Source: Baffinella frigidus
Taxonomy: Eukaryota > Cryptophyceae > Cryptomonadales > Baffinellaceae
Length of the DNA stretch: 15,471 bases
Assembly: GCA_026770585.1 (NCBI GenBank)
Contig: MU647182.1
Coordinates: 108,768 to 124,238, forward strand
Direction of reading: 5' to 3'
Shown: positions 6,231 to 13,020 of the stretch, one piece after another
Layout: every line of letters begins with the position of its first letter
How positions within the stretch are numbered: the stretch's first letter is position 1
The notes under the pieces: model-generated
Told to the model about the DNA's origin: nothing
The model's database searches: none
What the model saw: only the letters and a program-made list of their open reading frames with translations
Program-made: the position numbers and the translations under genes

Positions 6231-7199
6231 GTGGCTATATCTGGAGCGAAAATAAAGAAATTCGTGAATTCACGGATGAAAAAAACCCGTTTTTGTGGTA
6301 GGGAGAAGGGCCGAGAAGGGCAGCAACGAGGGAGGGGGAGGGGGATGCATGCCCATGAAATGCCCTGAGCCGCTTGGAAGATGTGCTGTCGGTGGGCTCC
6401 CGAGTTGAGCCTGGGCCCAGCGCCCCCCGCATCGCGGCCAGCAGCGCCCTTGCTCGCGTACAGCGTGCATCGCGTACAGCGCCACCACGGACGCCCGCGG
6501 CCCCGCCGAGAACCCTCAGGCACCCTTTGCTGTCCCCATGAACCAATGTTTCACCAAGGAACAGTGCAGGAGGCGTATGCCATCGTCATCAATACCGTAG
6601 CGTGGTACCAATTCCCACAGGAAAACGCTATTTCATGGCATTTTCAGCGTTGAACAGCCGCTGCCGGGGGCGGGGGGGGGGGCAGACACGAAACCGCTGC
6701 ACCACATCGAAGCAACCATCATAGGCAGCCTCTCTGTGAAGATCCGGGAGGTTCTCATTGCCGCCACTGCCCGGGGACCCACTGGGTGTATCCAGATTCT
6801 GCCTGGCAGCGCAAAATCGGGTAAAACCCAGCCGGGGCAGGCCTGAGGGCGGGGGTCGCACTGCGCCGCACCCTGATTAGGGGACCACTATACATGGTTG
6901 GCACCGGCGGGCGACGTCTCCGCCCCTGTGCGGGCGGCTCGCGCGCTGCCCAGGGTGCTTTTGGCAAGTCGAGCTTTGCTGCCATTTTAACGGCACCGCC
7001 CGCCCGCGGCCCGCCCTACCCGGGTGGTGGCGGCCGCTAGAACCTAGACTCCTTCACACCGATGTGACGGGCTTGAGCTCCCCTACCGGATCCCGGCGAG
7101 ACAAGTTCGGTCGAAAAAAACGGGGAGGTACAGAGCGGGCCCCAACTTTCCGTGAGATCACGGATTTAAAAGTGAATTCACGGATTGAGACATAGCCAC
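6231..7199. mobile_element. 969-bp TA-flanked element with gene-fragment-like interior
   Basis: Termini GTGGCTATATCT (6231) and its inverse (ending 7199) are flanked by TA at 6229-6230 and 7200-7201. Sub-terminal matches include gtgaattcac at 6264-6273 and 7172-7181 and aaaaaaac-type runs at both ends. Between about 6300 and 7080 the DNA is GC-rich and gene-like, unlike the AT-rich subterminal parts. It holds an ankyrin-like fragment on the minus strand, and no transposase was seen. This suggests a non-autonomous element that has picked up host sequence (Pack-type), but a cellular insert of other origin is possible. Confidence 0.7.
6688..6759 (-). pseudogene. Ankyrin-repeat-like fragment inside the TA element
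   Basis: On the minus strand a 77-codon open frame (6861 to 6628) contains NENLPDLHREAAYDGCFDVV followed by QRF. This matches the ankyrin core pattern x-P-L-H-x-A-A-x-x-G-x-x-x-V-V-x-x-L/F: LH, AA, G and VV are all in register. Only one repeat is present, then the frame runs into a proline/arginine tail made by a G-rich run. The rest of the frame is not recognisable. Most likely a broken or captured exon. On the plus strand the same DNA also reads open (see rejected items). Confidence 0.4.
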
Positions 7200-7274
7200 T
7201 AGGCTAGAGAGTAATAGAGACGAAGCAGATGTCGATCGCCCGAAAACAGCTGCGACGAAACCCTAGCCTCTCTC
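7200..7274 (+). repeat. Family H fragment next to a family A copy
   Basis: gatcgcccgaaaacagctgc, then gacgaaaccctagcctctct, resembles the end of the second H copy at about 6100-6140. The block is followed directly by the TA of family A copy 4. Confidence 0.6.
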
Positions 7275-7396
7275 TATAGGGGTACCTCGCTCATGAGAAA
7301 CCGCCCCCCCCTAGGACCCTACAGTAGGCCTATGCCTAGGGCCCTATGGTGGTCCTAGGGGCGGCGGCGGTTTCTTATGAGCGAGGTACCCCTGTA
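7275..7396 (+). mobile_element. Family A MITE, copy 4
   Basis: Ends tataggggtacctcgctcat and its inverse gagcgaggtacccctgta. Core in the orientation of copy 1, with a C/G-rich stretch expanded to ggggcggcggcgg near the right arm. Confidence 0.9.
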
Positions 7397-7651
7397 GGTC
7401 CATCTCGGTGGGGGCGCATAGATGGCGGCCGTGTTGTGTGGGTATCTAGGCTCTAAGGGCGTCTAAGGACGCAAGGTTATGAGGACGTCGGCGTAGATTC
7501 ACGTAGGCCTCCATAAGTACATTCACTTAGGCCTTCTAAGTAGAGAGAGTTACTAGTCAACGTGTTGGTACTCATAAAGTTCTCGACTTGATGACCGCCC
7601 ACCAAAAGCGCCTGCGAAACCCTAACAACGCTTTTCTGGTGCAAATCGTGG
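7397..7651. other. Unique stretch with an H-like fragment
   Basis: No gene seen. 7545-7625 contains gagttactagtcaacgtgtt, ggtactcataaagttctcga and cttgatgaccgcccaccaaa, a diverged relative of the family H repeats, ending gcgaaaccctaacaacgc. Confidence 0.4.
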
Positions 7652-7733
7652 GAAGGAAGCATGGCCTTTCTACAGAACCAGTTCCGGTGTCCGCCTATGT
7701 TGGGAGCTCGAAGAACCTAAAGGACCTAAAGGG
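7652..7733 (+). repeat. Family G repeat, longer copy
   Basis: Begins ggaaggaagcatggcctttc and runs through gttccggtgtccgcctatgt to cctaaaggacctaaaggg. The same order of blocks occurs at 10229-10310, so this is a real dispersed repeat of at least 80 bp. Confidence 0.75.
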
Positions 7734-7856
7734 AAACTAATTCCAATAAAGGTCTCTCTCCACACCTGGACTTCGCGCCCGTGTCTCTCTTCATTCGCAA
7801 CGTGACCCCCCGAGGCTGCGACCCTCACCCCCATACCCTAAGCGCCTGCAAACCCC

Positions 7857-7977
7857 TACAGGGGTACCTCGCTCATAAGAAACCGTCTCCCCCTAGGACC
7901 CTACAGTAGGCCTATGCCTAGGGCCCTACGGTGGTCCTAGGGGGAGCGGGGGTTCTTATGAGCGAGGTATCCCTGTA
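7857..7977 (+). mobile_element. Family A MITE, copy 5
   Basis: Ends tacaggggtacctcgctcat and its inverse (one change, gaggtatccctgta). Both this copy and copy 3 are preceded by aacccc. Core orientation as in copy 1. Confidence 0.9.
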
Positions 7978-8010
7978 GGTTACCGACCGGTCGTTGCCTT
8001 TAGGTGTCGG

Positions 8011-8040
8011 AGGTTGAGGGTTGAGGGTTGAGGGTTGAAA
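8011..8040 (-). repeat. Short TTGAGGG array (telomere-like variant, reversed)
   Basis: About four units of ggttgag read on the plus strand, i.e. ccctcaa on the minus strand. A telomere-like variant in the orientation opposite to the left-hand arrays. Confidence 0.7.
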
Positions 8041-8393
8041 GTTCGACCCGCGATCTAAGCGTGGATATGCCGACCTCGATAGGAGTTTACCATGCGCATA
8101 TGCGCTCTTGGGACTCTTGGGAGTAACAGACATCACTCAATGTTGATCTCTGCGTGAAGTTGGTTTCCTTCACCCAGGGGCGCCGCGGCGACCCGAGGAA
8201 GACGGGGGAAAGGAAGGCAGCCACGCAAAGGTGTAGAACTGACTGGCTTACAGGAAAAACCTCGGAATCCGGGTATTCTGAAAGTTCACAAGTGGGCATT
8301 CTCCCAGAGAAAATTCGAAATTTCGGAAAGTTGGTACAAATTCCGTGTAAACTGACTTGTTTTCCCAGGTCAGCCTGGCACTCTTGCGTGGGA
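8041..8393. other. Unique stretch, no supported gene
   Basis: An open frame of 144 codons crosses 8154-8588 on the plus strand, but it runs into a family G repeat and then a telomere-like array, so it is not supported as a gene. No domain seen. Confidence 0.4.
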
Positions 8394-8480
8394 AAATGCT
8401 CTCTCTGCAGATCCTTTCTACGGAAGAGCGTGTCGTTGGGCTATGTTGGGAGAAATCAAAATCTTAAGGACCTAAAGGGT
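8394..8480 (-). repeat. Family G repeat, reverse copy of the 10381-10952 units
   Basis: aaaatgctctctctgcagat, ttctacggaagagcgtgtcg and aaggacctaaaggg are the reverse complement of the units at 10381-10952. The copy joins the short G block (tatgttggga, cctaaaggacctaaagg) to the longer unit, showing that they belong to one family. Confidence 0.7.
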
Positions 8481-8517
8481 GGGGCGACAAGTTTCCCTCG
8501 AGGGCGCGGGTCCAGTC
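8472..8517 (-). CDS. Candidate terminal exon after the reversed array
   Basis: On the minus strand, the array at 8518-8685 ends cttcag. Continuing from 8517 with the split codon left by the upstream exon gives RTGPAPSRETCRPTL and a stop (tag at 8472-8474). Much of it overlaps a family G repeat, so the coding value is doubtful. Confidence 0.2.
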
Positions 8518-8685
8518 CTGAAGAGACCGTTTTTCGGTTAGGATTCCGGGGTTCGGGTGCTTGGTTTCGGGTTTCGGGTGTATGGTGAATGGTTTGTGGT
8601 ATCAGGTTTGAGGTTTCGGGCTTTGGGCTTCGGGCTTCGGATTTTGGGCTTCTGGTTTCGGGTTTCGGGCTTCGGGTTTAGAAAC
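8518..8685 (-). repeat. Reversed telomere-like array, candidate minus-strand intron
   Basis: The plus strand reads ggtttcgggtttcgggctt, i.e. CCCGAAAC units on the minus strand, period near 7 and very degenerate. On the minus strand it begins gtttctaaacccg and ends ctcttcag, so it fits a 168-bp GT-AG intron. As in the left arrays, the C-rich strand is the presumed coding strand. Confidence 0.7.
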
Positions 8686-8729
8686 CTGAAGCTGCACCAC
8701 GCCAGGTCATAAGTCGGAATTTCAGACAC
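8686..8729 (-). CDS. Candidate minus-strand exon before the reversed array
   Basis: Reads VSEIPTYDLAWCSF plus two bases before the donor cag|gtttct. The composition is unlike translated repeat. The upstream boundary is unknown, and 8729 is only where a GTG lies. No family recognised. Confidence 0.3.
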
Positions 8730-9114
8730 AAGTCTTGTTCTAACTTTTGTACCCGGATCCGAAATTCGCAGTAAACAATCGGACGTGGGAAGGACGAGGA
8801 GCTGCCTCTCACGTGGGACCGCACACTCATTTAGTACCAGGAAACGAACCGTTTCGTCCTGAGTTTCTGATTAATGACCTGCCGTAGAGGAGGGCCTGGG
8901 CTCTGTTGCCTTGGACGGTGTGCGAGTCCGTCGAGGGTCGCCGGAATTTCGATTTCTAAATGGATTCGAACAAAAAAACTGTAATTTGTCAACTTTAGAC
9001 GATCGGAAATCAACTTATCTTAAGACAAGAAAATGTCCATTTTAAATCTCATCCGGACGATGGCGCGCCCGGACTGAGTTTACTACGGGTAAAAGTGGAT
9101 TGTAGGGTACGTCC
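8730..9114. other. Unique stretch with scattered motifs
   Basis: No gene recognised. Contains ttagtaccagg at 8831-8841 and gtccattttaaatc at 9034-9047, motifs shared with other foldbacks, and aatttgtcaactttagac at 8982-8999. Confidence 0.4.
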
Positions 9115-9195
9115 GGTTTGTACCAGGAAAAAGCCTTACAATTGCACTTTTAAGCCTTTTCAATGCGGACATGGAGATCATTCCTGGTACAAACC
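9115..9195. repeat. Inverted repeat ggtttgtaccagga
   Basis: ggtttgtaccagga at 9115-9128 is perfectly inverted at 9182-9195, with another cctggtacaaat at 9201-9212. Likely the ends of a small foldback of about 81 bp or a decayed larger one. Confidence 0.6.
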
Positions 9196-9247
9196 ACACG
9201 TGCCTGGTACAAATCGGATTTACAACCTAGGATCCTACTTTTATCGA

Positions 9248-9457
9248 CCACTCGAGGCTGGAAGAGGGAGTATTGTAAATGTGGGGTTGTTAAATTTAGT
9301 ACCAGTCACGGGCAGGCTTGGTCACGTTGCTCCCATATATACGGGATGAACGTGACCAAACGCGATATCTGTATGAAAATTACTACACAGCGGTCCACCT
9401 GTAAAGGACTTGTAAAGTCAAAACTTTTAAAATAGTCACATTTCTAGCCTCGAGTGG
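9248..9457 (-). mobile_element. Family C foldback, copy 2
   Basis: The same element as 4254-4464 but inverted: ccactcgaggctgg at the left, then ttaaatttagtaccagtcac, the core, attactacac, ttttaaaatagtcac and tagcctcgagtgg. Core 9318-9359 is again 42 bp framed by TTGGTCACGT and ACGTGACCAA. The tip is GCTCCCATATATACGGGATG, also foldable but not homologous to copy 1. A further solo ccactcgaggctgg lies at 9476-9489. Confidence 0.8.
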
Positions 9458-9543
9458 GCCCGGCTCGTAGATCTACCACTCGAGGCTGGACCTCGCCTCG
9501 AGATCGTTTAGGGAATCTGGAGCACCACACGAGGCGGATCAAA

Positions 9544-9686
9544 CACCCCTTTTAAAATGTGGGCAGCTGTACAAGTGAGGTAGTGTGTAGTCATCTTCAT
9601 ATATTTGGTCACGTGTCGGCCCGCTTTTCGGGGGGATACGTGACCGACTCCGTACAAATGCCTACAATCGACATTTTAAAAGGGTG
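9544..9686. mobile_element. Foldback related to family C (CACCC-TTTTAAAAT ends)
   Basis: Ends caccccttttaaaatg and its near-inverse cattttaaaagggtg, giving 143 bp. The core at 9605-9647 is framed by TTGGTCACGT and ACGTGACCGA with an unrelated tip containing cccgcttttcggg. It shares gtgtagtaat-type sequence and the GGTCACGT frame with family C but has different termini. Confidence 0.7.
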
Positions 9687-9934
9687 CTTGGGCAGCTTCA
9701 TGTGGTAGGAAACTGCAGGGCCGAGAGGGGGGGGACGTGGGGGTAACCACCTGGAAAGCCCCTTTTTTGCAACCTCAGATAGTGAGGTCCTCATTTTTAT
9801 GCTACCTCGAATTTTGAGCCAGGCAAATTCTCGATTTGATTTCAGTGAACATCACTGCACACTGTTTCACCCGTGTGAAATTTTCGGTCTTTGTCCGGAC
9901 CAGAGTCCATCTATTCGAAAAATCAGTACCTCGA
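9687..9934. other. Unique stretch, nothing recognised
   Basis: Contains a G-rich run (9725-9745) and the small inversion tttcacccgtgtgaaa at 9866-9881. No gene supported. Confidence 0.4.
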
Positions 9935-10060
9935 AACCGGGTTATCTAACCCGGTTCAAAGTTCGGGCTCAGATAGCACTTGGAGCCAAGCTGGTAAGAC
10001 TTGGCCAGAGCGAACTTCCAAGTTGCGAACTTCGAAGTTCCATTTATACCAGGTAACTTC
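9935..10060. repeat. Hairpin and family D-related arm
   Basis: 9935-9956 is a perfect 10-bp-stem hairpin (aaccgggtta tc taacccggtt). 9980-10040 (ttggagccaagctggtaaga, cttggccagagcgaactt, gttgcgaacttc) resembles the arm of the foldback at 12645-12851 (ggtaggacttggccaaagcg). It is a diverged solo arm. Confidence 0.6.
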
Positions 10061-10222
10061 GAACCGGTGCGCTTTTTCGCCTTTAAAACCTTTGGCATCA
10101 ATAGCAGCAGCCCAGCCCGTGCGAACTGACCAGAAATCGATATCGATACGATGTCACATGCCCGATGAGGATACCCTTTAGCCGGTTTCTGCCGCGATCG
10201 TCTGCACCGGGGGGCCTGAATG
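10061..10222. other. Unique stretch, nothing recognised
   Basis: Short overlapping open frames on both strands, none with a recognisable domain. gaaatcgatatcgata at 10131-10146 is a small palindromic run. Confidence 0.35.
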
Positions 10223-10480
10223 TGATCCGAAAGGAAGCATGGCTTTTCTGCAGACAAGTTCCGGTGTCCGCCTACGTTGGGTCCTTTAGGGAGCTCGAAG
10301 AACCTAAAAAAAACCTAGGAGCGTTGAGGCTTGTACACTCGCGGGGCGCCTCTGGGAGGCGACACGCCTTTACGCGAGATTCTTTAGGTCCTTTAGGTTT
10401 TAATTTCGCCCAACATATGCCAACGACACGCCCTTCCGTAGAAAGGACTGCAGAGAAAGCATTTTTGCTTTCGGATCGCG
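10223..10480. repeat. Inverted pair of family G repeats
   Basis: The left part, gatccgaaaggaagcatggc through cctacgttggg and gaagaaccta, faces a right part at 10381-10480 (ctttaggtcctttagg, cccaacatatgcc, tttcggatcgcg). They are diverged copies in inverted orientation, so the block can fold on itself. Family G therefore looks like the arms of a larger foldback whose arms have been dispersed. Confidence 0.6.
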
Positions 10481-10952
10481 TTTAGCTCTCCAGTGCAGAG
10501 GCTCGTGAAGAGGGGATACAGAGAGCAGAAAGATGCTCTAGAGAGTCACCTACCCAGAGTCATATATCACCGAGTATGCAACAGTATACGAAGATAAAAG
10601 ATCCTACATTTAGATCCCGCCGAAATATCTCTTCCTTTAATATTTTTAGGTCCTTTTAGGTCCTTTAGGTTTTATCCTTTAGGTCCTTTAGGTTTTAAAT
10701 GCTCCCAACATATGCCAACGACACGCCCTTCCGTAGAAAGGACTGCATAGAAAGCATTTTTGCTCTCGGATCACTTATTGATCGCGTTTAGCTCTCCATC
10801 CTTTAGGTCCTTTAGGTTTTAAATGCTCCCAACATATACCAACGACACGCCGTTCCGTAGAAGGGATCTGCAGAAAAAGCATTTTTGCTTTCGGATCGCG
10901 TTTCGCTCTCCAGTGCAGAGGCTCGTGAAGAGGGGATCCTTTAGGTCCTTTA
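10381..10952 (+). repeat. Tandem and near-tandem family G units
   Basis: Three units start with ctttaggtcctttaggtttt: 10381-10517, 10674-10797 and 10798-10939, the last followed by the start of a fourth (atcctttaggtccttta). Shared landmarks are caacatatgccaacgacacg, ccgtagaaaggactgca and agcatttttgctttcggatc. The second unit lacks the final agtgcagaggctcgtgaaga block and joins the third directly. Between 10518 and 10673 is unique AT-rich DNA. Confidence 0.85.
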
Positions 10953-11122
10953 CAGACTGTTGGGGTGTTTGATAAAGTTCGTATACGATTTCGGGGATCT
11001 CCGAACTGATTTTGGTGTATCTTGAGGCTCTAAATGGAATCTAGACTATCTTTTAAAAGATATAAGATAGGCGACTGTCAAATCTCTCAACAGAGCGAAT
11101 TCATCCGCCCGCAACGTGGGGG
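10953..11122. other. Sequence upstream of the 11123 reading frame
   Basis: AT-rich sequence giving way to GC-rich DNA just before the ATG. No TATA box or other promoter element could be assigned with confidence. It would be the 5' flank or leader if the frame at 11123 is expressed. Confidence 0.35.
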
Positions 11123-11710
11123 ATGGCGGCGTACTCCATTCGCCCGTGGCTGGAAGGACGGCCGGCGCGGGAAAGCGCGCGTGGGTATCTCTCGGAATGC
11201 CTCCTCAGATCGCCAAGAGAGGAGGAGGTTCGCGAGTTTCGTCTTCACACCGATTCCACTCGGCCCTGGGGCGGCAGCGGCGGGGGAGACTGGATTCTCA
11301 AGAGCTTTTCAACCCCGGGGGTCGCCTCCGATGCAAATAACACAGCCTCGCTCTTCCGTGACGCTGGCTCGGGGGAGTGGGGGGTGCACGCTGTCGGCAG
11401 TTCCGGCGTCGGGACTCTCTTCTGCAGGTTTCTCCTACTTCCCTGCTCGGGCGAGGTGCTTGAGAGGCTGGCTTGCGGGATCTTGACGGGTGGCGAGTGC
11501 TGCTGGCTTCTACTTGGCTCGGGTCCCCTGGAAAATACCCCCCGACTGTTGGACGAGCAACCAGATCCGCTCGCCAGGCTGCATCGCTCAACCCCGATTG
11601 TTAACAATCCCCAATTGTTATCTTTGAATCTCCCACGGCCCCCAGTCCCCAGCATGGGTTCCAGAGCCGTTTTTCAGCCCCCTTCGTTTGTACTCGAGCC
11701 CGTCGGATGA
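11123..11710 (+). CDS. Hypothetical protein, 195 codons, possibly a degenerate motor-domain fragment
   Basis: The best ordinary reading frame in the window. It starts at an ATG in a favourable context (gggATGGCG) and ends at TGA. Third positions look GC-biased, and the region is clearly richer in GC than its surroundings. Residues 1-60 are charged (EEEVREFRLH). Residues 95-145 are hydrophobic and Gly/Cys-rich: FCRFLLLPCSGEVLERLACG, then CCWLLLGSGPLENTP. This order faintly recalls the kinesin motor stretch in which a helix is followed by a hydrophobic strand and the P-loop, but the lysine and GKT of a working P-loop are absent (GSGPLENT). The C-terminal part is proline-rich and looks non-globular. 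Introns may be hidden in it. The overlapping frames at 11034-11486 and on the minus strand are less convincing. The family assignment is a guess. Confidence 0.45.
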   Translation: MAAYSIRPWLEGRPARESARGYLSECLLRSPREEEVREFRLHTDSTRPWGGSGGGDWILKSFSTPGVASDANNTASLFRDAGSGEWGVHAVGSSGVGTLFCRFLLLPCSGEVLERLACGILTGGECCWLLLGSGPLENTPRLLDEQPDPLARLHRSTPIVNNPQLLSLNLPRPPVPSMGSRAVFQPPSFVLEPVG

Positions 11711-11800
11711 CGAGGGGGGTGGATGCAAATCCAGGGAGTCAAAAAGACGATTTGATCCAAACATGAGAATGGGGGGCACATCTCCTAGGCGCATGCCTAC
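11711..11800. other. Short interval between the reading frame and family E copy 2
   Basis: Contains tcctaggcgcatgcctac just before the element. Nothing else recognised. Confidence 0.35.
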
Positions 11801-11802
11801 TA

Positions 11803-11987
11803 CTGGAAAGCCACAGGGGAAGTCTCAAAAAGTAGCGGCAAGGATCCTTGCCGCTACTTTGGAGCCATTTTCATCTCGAAAGTCAATTTCTGCCCTAAGG
11901 ACGTGACCAAAATTCGTCAAAAGGTAACCTAAAAATACTTGTAGTGTCGTGTCCACAAAAATTGAGACTTCCCCTGTGCATTTGCAG
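11803..11987 (+). mobile_element. Family E MITE, copy 2 (TA target)
   Basis: Termini CTGGAAAGCCACAGGGGAAG and their near-inverse, flanked by TA (11801-11802 and 11988-11989). Same orientation and body as copy 1 at 861-1044 (ggacgtgaccaaaattcgtc, tagtgtcgtgtcc). The internal palindrome 11829-11860 is perfect over 32 bp. The stem base AAAGTAGCGG/CCGCTACTTT is identical to copy 1 but the tip is CAAGGATCCTTG instead of ACACTCTGGTGT. Confidence 0.88.
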
Positions 11988-12015
11988 TAGTACGCTGGAC
12001 CTGAGGGCGATCAAT

Positions 12016-12160
12016 TGCAAAAGTCAACTCATCAGTAGGCGTGAGTCAACTTTTGGCAGAATGTACAGGATTCTGTACATTCTTCCCTGGTGTCAACTTA
12101 TGATTACTCCCGGTCACGTCTAAAGTAGTTCTAGGAGTTGACTCATGTTGGCGGGTTGAC
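12016..12160. mobile_element. Imperfect foldback with inner perfect hairpin
   Basis: aaagtcaactcatcagtagg at 12020-12039 faces aggagttgactcatgttggc at 12133-12152. 12058-12083 is a perfect hairpin with 11-bp arms (agaatgtacag) and loop gatt. Sequence between the arms includes tgagtcaacttttgg and ggtgtcaacttatg. Boundaries are uncertain. Confidence 0.5.
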
Positions 12161-12174
12161 GTCGGGTGACTACC

Positions 12175-12349
12175 TAGAGCGCTGTGCAGAGAAGTTGGTC
12201 ACGGGAATTAATGGAAAATAGAGAAATTGGAGCCATTTTGTCAACTTTTGAGAAATTTAGTACCATGAATTTCTCAAAAGTGGACAAAATGGCTCCAATT
12301 TCCCCATTTTCCCATTTTTCGGTGGCCAACTTCTCTGCACAGCGCTCTA
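12175..12349. mobile_element. TA-flanked foldback, TAGAGCGCTG ends
   Basis: Arms run inward from TAGAGCGCTGTGCAGAGAAG on both sides and stay inverted almost to the centre (aaattggagccattttgtca, acttttgagaaatt), with a loop of about 10 bases near ttagtaccatg. Length 175 bp. Mirror-image open frames on both strands are a by-product. First of four TA-bounded foldbacks between 12175 and 14627 that share no arm sequence. Confidence 0.88.
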
Positions 12350-12473
12350 CTCTCAAGTTGACATCCTGGGTTGTTGAGTACAAATCCGTCAACTTTGGAG
12401 CGAAAAAGGACCCGGTCTCACCAAATTGGCGAGACCGAATTGGCGAGACAGAGCAAAAGAGATCCCCTATGCC
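12350..12473. other. Spacer with a 23-bp near-palindrome
   Basis: 12414-12436 (ggtctcaccaaattggcgag, then acc) is a near-perfect palindrome, followed by a direct repeat of its right half (gaattggcgagac). No gene. Confidence 0.5.
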
Positions 12474-12627
12474 TAGCTCTGTCCCACTTCGATTCGTCTC
12501 CTCATCAATTCGCCCCCCCCCCCAAATTTCTCAGGTGATTTTCGACCCCCCCCCATAAAATTTACCTGAGAAATGGGGGGGGGGGGGCGAATTGATGAGG
12601 AGACGAAATCGAAGTGGAACAGAGCTA
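12474..12627. mobile_element. TA-flanked foldback, TAGCTCTGT ends, with C/G runs
   Basis: Arms TAGCTCTGTCCCACTTCGAT and inverse, then tcgtctcctcatcaattcg, a C run of 11 facing a G run of 13, then aaatttctcaggt. The loop has its own run of nine C. The 154-bp element is almost fully self-complementary. The unequal homopolymers may be sequencing error. Confidence 0.88.
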
Positions 12628-12644
12628 GTATGCGTATCTTTGCG

Positions 12645-12851
12645 TAGAGCCAATATGGTAGGACTTGGCCAAAGCGAAGTTCGAACTAGCGAGATTGCGA
12701 ACTTCTAGATGGACTCTTTTGGACATGGAGTGTTTTAAATTCAAATTTTGCAGTACAAATCGGTGTTTACTAATAATTACGGTCCATCTAGAAGTTCGCA
12801 ATCTCGCTAGTTCGAACTTCGCTTTGGCCAAGTCCTACCACATTGGCTCTA
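12645..12851. mobile_element. Family D foldback, TAGAGCCAATATGG ends
   Basis: Long nearly perfect arms (TAGAGCCAATATGGTAGGAC, ttggccaaagcgaagttcga, actagcgagattgcgaactt, ctagatggac) around a loop of about 70 bp containing ttcaaattttgcagtacaaa. The left arm reappears in diverged form at 9991-10040 and at 15120-15190, where its first bases have expanded into a tandem array. Confidence 0.9.
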
Positions 12852-13020
12852 TCCCGCCCAGAACGCAGCCTCAGCGACTGCCCAAAGTGGCCATGCTTCC
12901 CAAAGTGGCCATCACCGATCCGTATTCCACTGTTACTAAAGTTAACAGAGGTTCCACTTTTGCTTTGCGACGTCCCACTCTCGACTTTTGTCTCGGTGAG
13001 CAGCGCTCTTCAGGGCAAGC
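12852..13020. other. Unique stretch with a 19-bp-spaced direct repeat
   Basis: cccaaagtggccat occurs at 12880-12893 and 12899-12912. The rest has open frames on the plus strand but no recognisable domain and no splice evidence. Confidence 0.4.

Noticed and set aside
6709-6845. Plus-strand reading through the ankyrin fragment that ends in GSAKSGKT, matching the Walker A pattern
   Set aside because: No preceding hydrophobic strand typical of a P-loop, it lies antisense to a better ankyrin match, and the frame stops within about ten codons.
7023-7036. ggtggcggccgct, and gggggatccactag at 13412-13425, resembling cloning-vector polylinker sequence
   Set aside because: Both matches are only 13-14 bp, 6.4 kb apart, and end abruptly in non-vector sequence. 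Chance or shared restriction-site motifs explain them better than contamination, although a vector screen would settle it.
8154-8588. A 144-codon plus-strand open frame as a gene
   Set aside because: Its second half lies in a dispersed G repeat and its end in a telomere-like array; no domain or splice evidence.
9799-10485. Overlapping 85-106 codon frames on both strands as small genes
   Set aside because: They overlap each other in several frames, cross repeat arms and hairpins, and show no domain or consistent codon bias.
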